From Gautieria morchelliformis (taxonomy: Eukaryota; Basidiomycota; Agaricomycetes; Gomphales; Gomphaceae): 64,000 nucleotides of DNA. Positions within the stretch are counted from its first letter, which is position 1, and each line of letters opens with the position of its first letter. Below the pieces are notes generated by a model. The model did no database searches, was not told the DNA's origin, and saw only the letters and a list, made by a program, of their open reading frames with translations. Shown in pieces: positions 33,701 through 43,284 of this stretch. Where the stretch lies: NCBI GenBank assembly GCA_015179125.1, contig WHVA01000221.1, positions 62,001 through 126,000 on the forward strand, in the 5' to 3' direction. Position numbers and translations under genes: made by a program.

Positions 33701-35009
33701 AATTACGTTGTGCAGTGAGTACTCTTATCTCGAAAGTCTTCGTAGGATCTTACGGTTTTCAGGTGCTGCCTCCGCTTCGGCTCACCTGCAAATGAGTTTG
33801 TCTTCGACTCGATGGTTGATCGCCTCTGGGAAGTTGCTCAGGGTCGATTCGGTGCTAGGAGTGTCAGAGCTTGTCTCGAAAGCCCCCATGTCACCTTGAG
33901 CCAACAGGTATGGTGCAACGAGGCTTCTGCTCGAATATGTCAGCTGAAATGTATCATAGCGCCGCCTTGCGACAGCTATAATCCTGAATTCAATTCCCCT
34001 GGCCACCAATCCAAATGGAGCGCTCCTCCTTACGTGGCTGTTGGACACCTCTGCTTTCCCTGCACGATATAAACTTCTAGCTCCGCGCTTTACGCCGCAC
34101 CTCTCCCATTTGTGCACCCACAAGCTTGCGTCTCTCACTGTTTTGAGAATTATCAATCAGAAAGTGGAGCCCGAGGCTTCTAATGAGATAGTGCAAGCGC
34201 TGTTCAACTCCCCGGGCGATCATGTCCTCACGGACGTCCTTGGAGATCAAGTCAACGGCGTTGCTGTTGTCCACAAGGTTTTGACGAGCGCTTACCTTGA
34301 TCCGGTTGACAAGCCTGGATTCCTCGAGGCTACGAAACGCGTATTGATCGAACTAAAGGTAATCGCTACACAAGCATACCGTCGTCTCATCGAGGAGGTT
34401 GGCTTGCCAATCCCTAACTTCCAGCCTCAATATTCGACCAACATACCACAGCCTGTGAAACAGAAGTCGGCAAGTCAGTCATCTGGATTTGGAATGTCAG
34501 GCCTTGCTACGGGATATGGTGGACCCGACCCTTCCCTTGCATCCATGATGGCGGCTCTGCAGATGCAAGTGAACAACTCCAACGGACAGGTTCTTTCACC
34601 TACTTCGCCTCAGAACGGTCCACCCCAGTTGCAAATTAATCCCAATTATGGGCAGGGCGGTAATAGATTACGCTCCTCTGCACCCTCCGGTGCTGCGTTC
34701 TCGCCTACGAGTGATCCCTTCAATCCTTTTTCTTTACGTTCGCCGGAATTTGGCGGTAGTTCGTTACCCGCGTCCCGCAACAACGCTCGCCGCACCACCC
34801 CTTCAACCTCTTCGCCGTCGCCCATGACTGGCCTGCCATTCAACGCCCAATCCCCGAGCCTTGCTCAAGCTGGGACGGTACTGGGCATGAGCCCGGGCCA
34901 GTATGGGGTGCCCCAGAACGGGATCCCTCCTCACGTGTATAACGCGTACATGTATCAAGTGTTTGGTGGACAAAACCCTCAGAACGTTGGGGCTGGTTTC
35001 CACAACTAA
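30739..35009 (+). CDS. JSN1-like: RRM-Pumilio RNA-binding protein (Puf1/Jsn1-Puf2 type)
   Basis: Post-transcriptional regulator. Exon 1 likely starts at 30739 (MSLSANDQAPYAKTSSG); the first splice is uncertain. A long Ser/Pro-rich region leads to RRM 1 (SLWIGNLDSTMSSDALIHVF, then ECGFVNFVEQADAIRAKE across an intron at about 32222-32270). RRM 2 follows (ALWIGSIPSTTTPATILSVF, NCGF, VNFERLDDAVRARKALNG). Pumilio repeats run from about 33390 to 34350, for example LASDWLGNTVVQKLFEKC, GIHKNGTWAAQKIIE and LLDQFGNYVVQ split by introns. The C-terminal tail is Asn/Gln/Pro/Ser-rich and ends at 35009. Two RRMs before PUF repeats are the layout of yeast Jsn1/Puf1 and Puf2, which bind mRNAs for membrane proteins. 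Confidence 0.9.
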
Positions 35010-35294
35010 ATCAAAGTCACGACGCAACCACGATAACCACTCCTTCCTTCAGCTCTCGTTGCTCTCGTTTGAATTCGCCAAAAATACCCTATCCCCACGC
35101 GCCCTCCACACTCCCTTCAACAACAGTACCATGGGTTGTCACGTCGTATCTCCTGCTACCGGTTGCAAAAGGTCGTTTTTGTTTCTTTAACATCTGCTCT
35201 AAGTATTTGTACTCCTAGCAAAATACAAGAAAAAGATTATGTATACTCAAAATGTATGAGTCACATGAGATGGTCACGCGCGCGCCAATGGTAA

Positions 35295-36036
35295 ATGGGT
35301 GGCTCTTCGTCCAAAGTTGGACGTACTTTGCCCACTAAAGCAAGGGCTTCTGGACAGGAAAGCCAAGGGACTCGACCTGCTCTTCCACCCACACGACCAC
35401 CACCAGTGGCGAGTGAAACAAAAGATCAAGGTAATTTCTGAGTTTCGTACGTGCTTTTTTGTTGGAAGTTCAGTGACAATATCAGATGTCGAAAGAGATG
35501 GGAAAGATCCTCACCTACTGGCCAATCTAAGTCGAATTGGACAAGTCAACATACATTCAACTGCCGCGACAGCTCGAACAGTGAGCATACCTTGTAATAA
35601 GCACTGTGATCGTTGCTAAACCGATCCGAGAAGACAAATCAAGTCTCCGAGATGTATAGAAAACGGCATGTTGCTGAACAGCAAGCAGCGTCTGGGAGAC
35701 CTGTGCGCAATCACCTAGAGGCCAGCACCCTGTCCACCCTGCTTGACGATCGCAAGTTTGTTACCTCTCGGTCGGACCTCAAGCAGCTTGCAGCCAGGTA
35801 TACTGTCGACGTGTCCGTCTTAGATCGCCTCGCAAGATTTGTGAACTCGCCCAGTATTGGCGATGGAACTGTCGTTCGAAGGGTCGACAAGGATGGACAA
35901 GAAAGGATTACCATGCAGGTCTGCTTGCACCTAAAATGGTCTTCTTCTGTAGTTTGATGATATTTTATTCCAGGCAGTTTGGTCAGAGCCGACGTTGTCA
36001 GATGACAAGGGTTCAGCGCCCAAACATCATGTGTAG
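35295..36036 (+). CDS. Conserved protein with N-myristoylation signal
   Basis: Four exons. The ATG at 35295 gives MGGSSSKVGRTLPTKARASG, a good N-myristoylation consensus (Gly2, Ser6). An intron follows at 35431, then VERDGKDPHLLANLSRIGQV, a second intron, then EMYRKRHVAEQQAASGRPVR, HLEASTLSTLLDDRK and DVSVLDRLARFVNSPSI. A last exon ends PKHHV at 36034-36036. I recognise the pattern as conserved among fungi but know no function. Membrane attachment is inferred from the N-terminus. The alternative ATG two bases further on is in another frame and lacks the conserved N-terminus. Confidence 0.7.
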
Positions 36037-36245
36037 TTCAAAAAAAAACCGACAGACAGGATCCTAGACGACTCACTCGCAACTGCGTGAAGCGACAAGA
36101 AGATCTCGTACCAGTACATACAAACAGAGGTGGAAAGAGCAAATGGGCAGAGTTAAGACAGGCAAGGTAGGCGGCATGTGGCATGGTCACGAAGAGTGCA
36201 TAAGGCATACGTTTCAAACACACTACGGAAACAGCAAATAAGTTA

Positions 36246-37535
36246 TCAGCCCCGCTTTGAAGGGGCCTGTACAGGATGTCAGAGTTGCTTGAAATACAGC
36301 AGCTGAACTATGTACCTTGCGCTTAGTCGGCGTTGTGGCGGCCTTCTTTGCAGGTGACTTGGCTTTCGATGGTGAGCTTTTAGCTTTACTCCCAGTGAGT
36401 GTCTGGCGCAGGCACAGTTAGAAGCGAAATTGGCCTCTACTACGAGGTACATCATACCTTCTTGGCAGGAGCGCGTTTTGCAGCAGTCTTCTTAGCAGGA
36501 GTTGCCTTAGCGGCAGACTTCTTAGCTGCCGTCGTAGTTTTCTTAACTGCCTTAGGAGCCGACTTAGCAGGCTGAAAATAGGACGTAAACTAATTGCAAA
36601 GCAACGAGTGAAACAAAAGAACGACCTTCTTCGATGGTGCTGGTGCCTTTAAATAAGAGTATAGTATTACAACTGAGAAAGTGTTGTTTCAGAGTTTCAT
36701 AAAGCTTACTTTCTTGGTGGAGGATGCACGCTTCGTGGCCGTGGCTGCGGGTTTCTTTGAACGTGCAAGTGCAGCAACTGGTGCTTTCTTTGCGGGTTTC
36801 GAAGCAGCTTTGGCAAGTTTGGGCTTCTCCACAGCAGGTTTTTTAGCAGTCTTTGGCTTAGCAGTTGGCGCTGGGGCCGCATTCTGGAACAGTGAGCAGC
36901 TTAGAGACGACTCTACCCGCGGACTGAAACGAACCTCCTTGCCAGCATCAGAGCGAGCCTTGGGGGCCAATTTCACTTTGCCAGATGGACCTGGATTGAT
37001 AATATTGAACGGAATAGTACACGTGCCTGGGACGCGCCAGCAAACCTTTGGGTAATGCAAAAAAGCCTTTCTCAGCCCCATGGGCGATGGCTCTGTTGAT
37101 GTTTGTGACGGTACTAGCAGAGATATCGAGCCCATATTTCGTCTCAAGAAATCTTTACTGGTGTGAGCACAGGAGTCACACTGAGGATAGAGCTCCTACT
37201 TCTTGATCGTGGGACGGCTTACACCGCCGCGAGCATCTGTAGGGTGAGCTGTGATGCATTCCTATATGAGGAGACCATAGATTCAGCAGTAGTTTAAGAA
37301 GATGCAGCAGACGCAGGCAGGGGCAGATAGGCCAGACCAGCCCAGCAACACGGCCACGATGCGGTGTCAATGCGCGATAACGATTACATATGGAGATCCA
37401 AAGGGGTACATGATTGAAGACACGAGTTACTTAAGGATGAGAACAGAAAACTACCTTGATCATGTCCGCAAACGGCGGATGGGAAGAGGCTACGGGTTTC
37501 TTTTTGGAGGCTGTAGATTTCTTAACGGCAGACAT
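36246..37535 (-). CDS. Linker histone H1 (copy 1)
   Basis: Starts at 37535 (MSAVKKSTASKKKPVASSHP, then PFADMIK). Exons spell a winged-helix H15 globular domain: ECITAHPTDARGGVSRPTIK, FLETKYGLDISASTVTNIN, RAIAHGAEKGFFALPKG, then GPSGKVKLAPKARSDAGKE. The tail is Lys/Ala/Pro-rich (KPAVEKPKLAKAASKPAKKA, KAATTPTKRK), ending at 36246-36248. Five or more small introns. It compacts chromatin by binding linker DNA. Paralogous to the H1 gene at 40473-41544, with which it shares exon structure and the PFAD(M/I)I(K/R) splice position. Confidence 0.92.
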
Positions 37536-37810
37536 TGTAGAGGGCTGCACTAGGTAGAGAGCTGGAAGGAAGCTCGAGTACAAGGAGATGATGGGGAGGT
37601 TAGAAGACGGAAGCAGCCGGAGTTGTTCAGGATGGTTGTTTATAAAGTAGGGGCTTGTTCCCGATTTCGAACCATACAGTGCTAGTGTCACGTGACCTAA
37701 ACCCTCCTCTTGGCTCTTGGCAGCAAAGTTCCCAAATTTCTCAAATTTCTCCCTAAGAAACTATGGAACAAGTTACTATCATCTTGCAGGTATTTTCCAA
37801 TAAATATTCT

Positions 37811-37825
37811 ATGCGGCGCGCATGA
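37811..37825 (+). promoter_or_regulatory. Four-codon upstream ORF overlapping the next start
   Basis: ATGCGGCGCGCATGA: the uORF (MRRA) stop TGA overlaps the main ATG at 37822 as ATGA. If this ATG lies in the transcript it would favour termination-reinitiation control. Confidence 0.5.
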
Positions 37826-40187
37826 ATATCTCGCAAAAAATCAATGACACGGCAGTCTCCTTCGCCGCTGCATTTCTGGCCGTTATTCCCACGCCCCCGA
37901 CCTCTAATACAGCCATGGACTGGCTCAAGACTGACAACCTGTCTGTGCCTTTAGGTGTTGGCTTGGTAGTCGTTTATGCATTAACAAAGTATCTGCAGCC
38001 ACAGAGGTAAATTTCTCCGATTATCTGTGTTGCGCAGGAGGACCTGAACACGTCTTTCACAGTCTCGTCCACCCGTTGCTCATGGGTCGACAGTCAGACG
38101 TGGGCCGAGTTAGAATGCCAGGTGAATCGGCTGTGTACAGGAACTATGCCACAGGAATTATGGGCAGAGTGAGCTGTCATCCCACATGTCGCCCTTCGAC
38201 AATATTGAGCCATTTCCAAGCTGCCTGAGAGGCCTAAGCCTGAAATCAAGTTGCTAGGCGATCTTATTCAGGATGCCAATTCGGCGCGTCGGAAGCTCTG
38301 GTCAACAACCGTACGTTGACTGTCGCTTTTATACCCCACAAGTTTTACGTACATTACAACAATTAGATCACAAACGCAGAATTGAAAGCACGCGTAGAGG
38401 CATTAGGCAATGGCCTGACCCAGGTTACAGGGCTGACGCCGCGACAGTCTACTGCTCTACTGCTTTTGGACGACAGCTTAGGTATACGCCTTCTATAAGC
38501 TCAAATTCTTGTTGAAGTGCGCCATTGCAGAATTTTTGATAACCGACCTCGCACTTGCAAGCCAATCCATTGTGTCGTTTACATTGGCGTCATTTTCCCT
38601 TCTCACAGCCGCGCTTGTAAGGCATGCACCAACAGCGATTATAGTCCCAGAACAGTTCTTAGAACAGATCTTGGAACATCTGAAAGACTTGCGACAATCG
38701 GCTCATCACTTCATTATAGTTCTCGGTGACGAGAAGGGAAAGTGCGATCTTTATTCGCAGCAATCCGGCATTCGGATTTTGAGGTGGGAAGATATTGAAG
38801 CTAAGGGAGGGACAGTACCGAAGGCCGACCTTGCTCCTCCTCCAGGTTAGCCTTATTCAGCTGGGTGCGATGGTCCTTGACGTATGCATCATCAGAGCCC
38901 AGCGATGTTTTCAGCGTGTCCTTCTTTGCTGACATAGATGGGGTATGTTCTACTGTTTATCGGACTCTTCCTCTCGCTGACACGCGATTAGGAGCTTCGT
39001 GGTGCGCAATTGACCCATGCAGTGAGCAGCATCTGGTCTCAGACCTTGAGGACACCTATTCAACCCGACTCAGAACGTCACCGCCGGTGTAACTGCCTCT
39101 CGACTCCTATTCCCTCTCACAGAGCCCATCTCACCATCCGACACCTTACTTTCTGTGTTCTCGATTACCAGCGCTTTTGGTCGGTCACTTGCATACACAG
39201 CGCTCCACGATGGTCTCGTTTCTTCGTTATTCTTACTCAACCGGCCTCACAGCGAATTTTTACAGGAGCCAACTTCATATCGCTTCCTGCACTCCTCCAA
39301 TTGGACAACGGTGAGTAATGGGTGGTTCTCTGTATAAATTGTTGGCCTGATAATGACCATAGTTTCTAAAACGTCACCGTCATCCCAGCTGCTCGCAGCT
39401 TGTGAAGCGTCGGCGGCGTCACCAACCATACTTATGCTGTGTGTCTTTTGATGCTTTCAACTACTTTCCATAGACTCATTGACCCACCTTAGGACGCCAA
39501 ACCACTTGAAGCCACTTACTAGCTCGATCCTCAAAGCGGCAAGTTCCAACCTTCTGTTTAGCCTGGCTTGGCGCCACAAACTCCATGGCCTTAATCAAGG
39601 CTTTATCACAAGACTGTCTTTTTGGGATAACTTGATCTTTGATGGTGCTAGGACCAAAACTTTGGGCAAACTAGAGGCTAGTCTACGGGGTATAATTGTG
39701 TCGGAAGGTCAACCGGAGGACGTTTGATTATGAATATGAGCTAACGCACCTGCTCAGGTCCCCTCGAAGCAGCGGCAGTAGAGCCAGCACGGATCGGGTT
39801 TTCCATCCCGATCGTCAATGCTCACAGCCATCCATTAGTTTGTGGGCCAATCATGGCATCTCACCCGCTCGACCTGCAATCATTCCCGGGCGATTCGGAA
39901 CCACGCATTACTGTATCGCACGTTGGTCCGCCCTCTCTCAACGTGGAAGTGAAGCTGGTTGGAATATTAGATACCAGCGTGGAGAAGGGAGGTGATCCGA
40001 TGGGAGACGTACGTTTCAGATCATTCCCAGGCAGCCTTAAGTACTCAATAATGCCATGCAGATTTTGGTACGCGGGCCATCTGTGGCACTGCCGCTTCCA
40101 CCGTCCGAGAGCAAGGATCCGGAGGAATGGGTGCCACTGAAGCAGAAAGCCCGCGTGCAGAGCAATGGCACATTTAAAATATTGTGA
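37822..40187 (+). CDS. Acyl-CoA-synthetase-like protein with degenerate AMP-binding motif
   Basis: The N-terminus has one membrane segment (VPLGVGLVVVYALTKYL). Long-chain acyl-CoA-synthetase-like blocks follow: VHPLLMGRQSDVGRVRMPGE, VYRNYATG, KLLGDLIQDANSARRKLW, and LASQSIVSFTLASFSLLTAA as the substrate-entry region. Near 39340-39720 HKLHGLNQGFITRLSFWDNL and KLGKLEASLRGIIVSEG-like text is seen, and GDPMGDILVRGPSV near the end corresponds to the family GEICIRGP motif. The ATP-binding loop, normally YTSGTTGxPKG, reads SVSFFADIDG-ELRGAQLTHA across an intron near 38940-38995. The protein stops at 40187 soon after the GEICIRGP equivalent, so the C-terminal lid domain is missing. A catalytically weak or inactive paralogue is inferred. 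Confidence 0.7.
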
Positions 40188-40472
40188 AAGCGCCTCTTGT
40201 GTGCGGCCTTGTGGGTCTCCTAGAGATCGTCGTTAGATATGTAGTACCCAAATAGGATGGCATAAGCATTACGGTCATGTGACTTGGAAACTGCAATAAG
40301 GTTTGGAGAGGGAATAAGGTTTGTTGTTTGTTGGTCACGTGGATCACGTGATGGCCGCTATATGTTCACCCACTCGCGTCTATGATTCCAACTCTGCTTC
40401 GACCCCGACGTAAACTGGAGCTTCGCCCCGTCTCAGCCCGCGCAACACCACATCGCCTCCACACAGCACACA

Positions 40473-41544
40473 ATGTCTGCCGCACCCTCTAAGACCAAGA
40501 AGACCACCCCCTCCAAGTCTAAGACTGCTGCCAAATCCAAGGGCGCAGCCAAGTCTGCTACTCATCCGCCCTTTGCTGATATCATCCGCGTAGGCTCTAT
40601 GCTACCTCTGAGGAAGTGCACGACTTATATGCTTATCATCAGGAATGTATCGCGGATGCTGGCGATCGCACAGGTGTCAGTAGGCCGACTATTAAGAAGT
40701 ACATTGAAGAGAAGTACAAGATGGAAGTCACCGCCTCTGTGATCAGCAACATCAACCGTTCCATCGCCTATGGTGCCGAGAAAGGGACGTTCGTGCTGCC
40801 CAAGGGTACGTTGAGTCATGTCCTTATCGGTGCTGCATCTCTAACCGTGGATGTTTGGACGTTAGGTCCCTCTGGCAAGGTCTGTTGTTCTACGTCACAC
40901 ATCTAGCATTCATACCTACTAGTCCCAGGTCAAGCTCGCTCCCAAGAAGACCTCGTCCTCCGATGCTGCGAAGGAGGTCCGTCCTTCGCTATGCTGATGT
41001 CAAATGTTTGCAACTAGCTCTGTTATAGAACAACCCTACCAAGCCCGCTGCACCCGCCAAGAAGGTATGTTCTCATCCCTCGGGTCCTCGCGCAGGAGCT
41101 CATCCGCACCATGTCAGGTGGCATCCAAGCCAGCCGCATCTAAGTCTGTGGCCAAGCCAACTAAGAAGACTACGACAGCGACAAAGAAGAGTACTGCCGC
41201 GACCAAGAAAACTACACCGTTGGCCAAGAAGACCACCAAGCCAGCCGCTGCTGCAAAGAAGACCTCTACCAAGCGGGCACCAGCAAAGAAGGCGAGTTTT
41301 CTTTGTCGATCCCTCGTTTTCTTCACTTCATCTCCGCTCTAGGCTATCACTGGCTCAGCGAAGGCCAAGCCTGCTACCAAGGCCAAATCTCCGGCAAAGA
41401 AGAAGACATCGTCTGCCGCCGCCCCTGCGAGCAAGCGCAAGGTATGTCTGAATATGATGATTTCGCAGGTGACTTATGTGCATCCAGTCCACTTCTACTG
41501 CCAAACCAACGTCAAAAGCAAAACCTGCCTCGCCAAAGAAGTAA
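40473..41544 (+). CDS. Linker histone H1 (copy 2)
   Basis: Starts at 40473 (MSAAPSKTKKTTPSKSKTAA), then THPPFADIIR. An intron leads to the globular domain: ECIADAGDRTGVSRPTIKKY, IEEKYKMEVTASVISNIN, RSIAYGAEKGTFVLPKG, and after another intron GPSGKVKLAPKKTS-like sequence. The C-terminal tail is Lys/Ala/Thr-rich (KSVAKPTKKTTTATKKSTAA, KKTSTKRAPAKK), split by several introns, and ends KPASPKK at 41542-41544. Same architecture as the H1 gene at 36246-37535 but with a different tail. Upstream at 40344-40351 is a palindromic ATCACGTGAT. Confidence 0.92.
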
Positions 41545-41789
41545 CTTGCCAGATACTAGACTTCCTTCTGCCCTCGGCTCTTGTCTTGCCTTATCCATTT
41601 GTGCTATCAGTCGTATGCCCTATGTTGCCCTCTATGGTTCTTCCGTCGGTCCTCTACGTGTACTACTATTATCACACTACCTTATTCTTGCCGCTTCCAA
41701 TGAAACATGCTTTATGAAAATTCCAATCGAGACATCCCAACTATGGGTTCGTACCCTCAATATTCCACATTATGCATACATTGTACATC

Positions 41790-43213
41790 TTAGCCTAACG
41801 CTTTCCATACTCGCAAGGCAACCTCCAATATCCACAGTTCCTCATCTGCGCCATCGCACAGAGCTTTGTCCGCCTCTGCGAAAGCCAGTGCACACTTCGA
41901 TTTCTGTAAGGAGTTGATAGTAGGATGGAGGATAATCAAATCATGTAGCTGGTAATCAATCGAAACACGCTAGTCAGTCAAGCGCCGAGAGTAAATTTAA
42001 GTTTTACCTGAGACAGCAATTGACCAGCCCCCCATCCTTCCCGCATTAAGCTTCGCACCTGGGTTCTAACACCATCAAATCCTCGCGCTCTTCCTCCACC
42101 ATCGACCTCCATCGAACTTCCTCCTATGATTTCGACTCCAAGCACACGTCCCAGATTTTCCACCGTTTCGTCAGGTACAATGCCAGCAATCTCTTGTATA
42201 TCTTTACTCGTGATGGGCGTTGGAGGGGAAGTGGACGACGAGAGTCGCTGGGCAGACTGGAGATACGTTATTGAGCGACGAAGATCACCGCCGGAGGTCT
42301 GTATAAGGGTTGAAATGACCTGTCCGGGCGCGTTAAAAGATGTCCACATGGAGCAGACGTTGTTATTGACCTCTGGTGATACCGCGACGGCCTCTTGTTG
42401 AGCAATATACTCTATACGCGATCGGGTTGAACGGTCATCGAGAGGCGTAAATCGAAACTTTGAACATCGGGACGCCAGTGGCTCGATTATTCTATTGAAT
42501 ACTCCAGAAGGAAAGGAAAACAAGGGGGGAATACAATTTACAGACCTTGTGACATAATTACAAACCAGACAGAATCTTGTAATGTTCGCATAGGTCTCCA
42601 TGATCCTTCTCAATGCTGCTTGTGCATCCTGAGTCATTGAATCAGCTTCATCTAAGATAATGATTTTGTAGGGTGGGCATGGAAATGTTTTTCCTTCCGA
42701 AGAAACGGCAGCCCTGGGAGTCTGTTTCGCGAACGTTTTGATTTTCTCGCGGACGACGGTGATGCCCCGCTCATCTGATGCATTGAGCTCTAAAACTCGA
42801 TTACGGAAGTTGTCCGGACTAACAATCAGAAGCTTTCATGATGTTATTCGGTTCCACATGCATCACTGCTCACCCAAAAAGTTGTCGAGACAAGGCAAGG
42901 ATCGTAGACGTTTTCCCTGTGCCGGGTGGCCCATAAAATAATGTATGAGGTAACTGTAAAGATATCAAGATACATTACAGTTTCAAGAATCAGAAGAGCT
43001 ACATTTGAAGAGTTTAGTGTCTTTCGCAGCACGGCCACAGTGTGTTCTTGAGCAGAAATGTCCTCGATCGTCTTTGGTCGACTACGGTCTCTCAGACGTA
43101 GAAACAAGCAAGATGAGACGATGAACTTACTACTTTTCTACCCAAGGCTGCAGCGCAGGATCGACAGTGTGCTTTTTGGAGCTGTCTTTGTTAGTTTGCG
43201 GCTTGAGGAACAT
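41790..43213 (-). CDS. RFC2: Replication factor C subunit 2 (human RFC4-like)
   Basis: Clamp-loader ATPase that opens and loads PCNA. The start at 43213 gives [20 protein letters not shown], then QPWVEK and, after an intron, [20 protein letters not shown]. Walker A is [20 protein letters not shown]. Walker B is [20 protein letters not shown], followed by [13 protein letters not shown] and the arginine-finger SRC motif [14 protein letters not shown]. The C-terminal collar exon follows an intron at about 41925-42010: [20 protein letters not shown] then [18 protein letters not shown], stop at 41790-41792. The extension past the apparent stop at 41978 was chosen because it restores the family C-terminus. 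Divergent from CAF-1. Confidence 0.93.
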
Positions 43214-43284
43214 GCTGCCTCGCGAATTCCACGTCACAAGTCACGCGTTGTCACCTCACATCGCGTGCTTTGACTCTTTCCACA
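43214..43284. promoter_or_regulatory. 71-bp bidirectional promoter with an MluI cell-cycle box
   Basis: Start codons of RFC2 (minus) and the CAF-1 large subunit (plus) are 71 bp apart. The core holds a perfect MCB element ACGCGT at 43243-43248. In fungi this is the site of MBF, which drives G1/S genes. Both products act at replication forks through PCNA, so shared S-phase control is plausible. Confidence 0.65.

Noticed and set aside
35299..35619. Alternative frame for the gene at 35295
   Set aside because: It lacks the myristoylation-type N-terminus, and its conserved part (ERDGKDPHLLANLSRIGQV) is used as a middle exon of the four-exon model instead.
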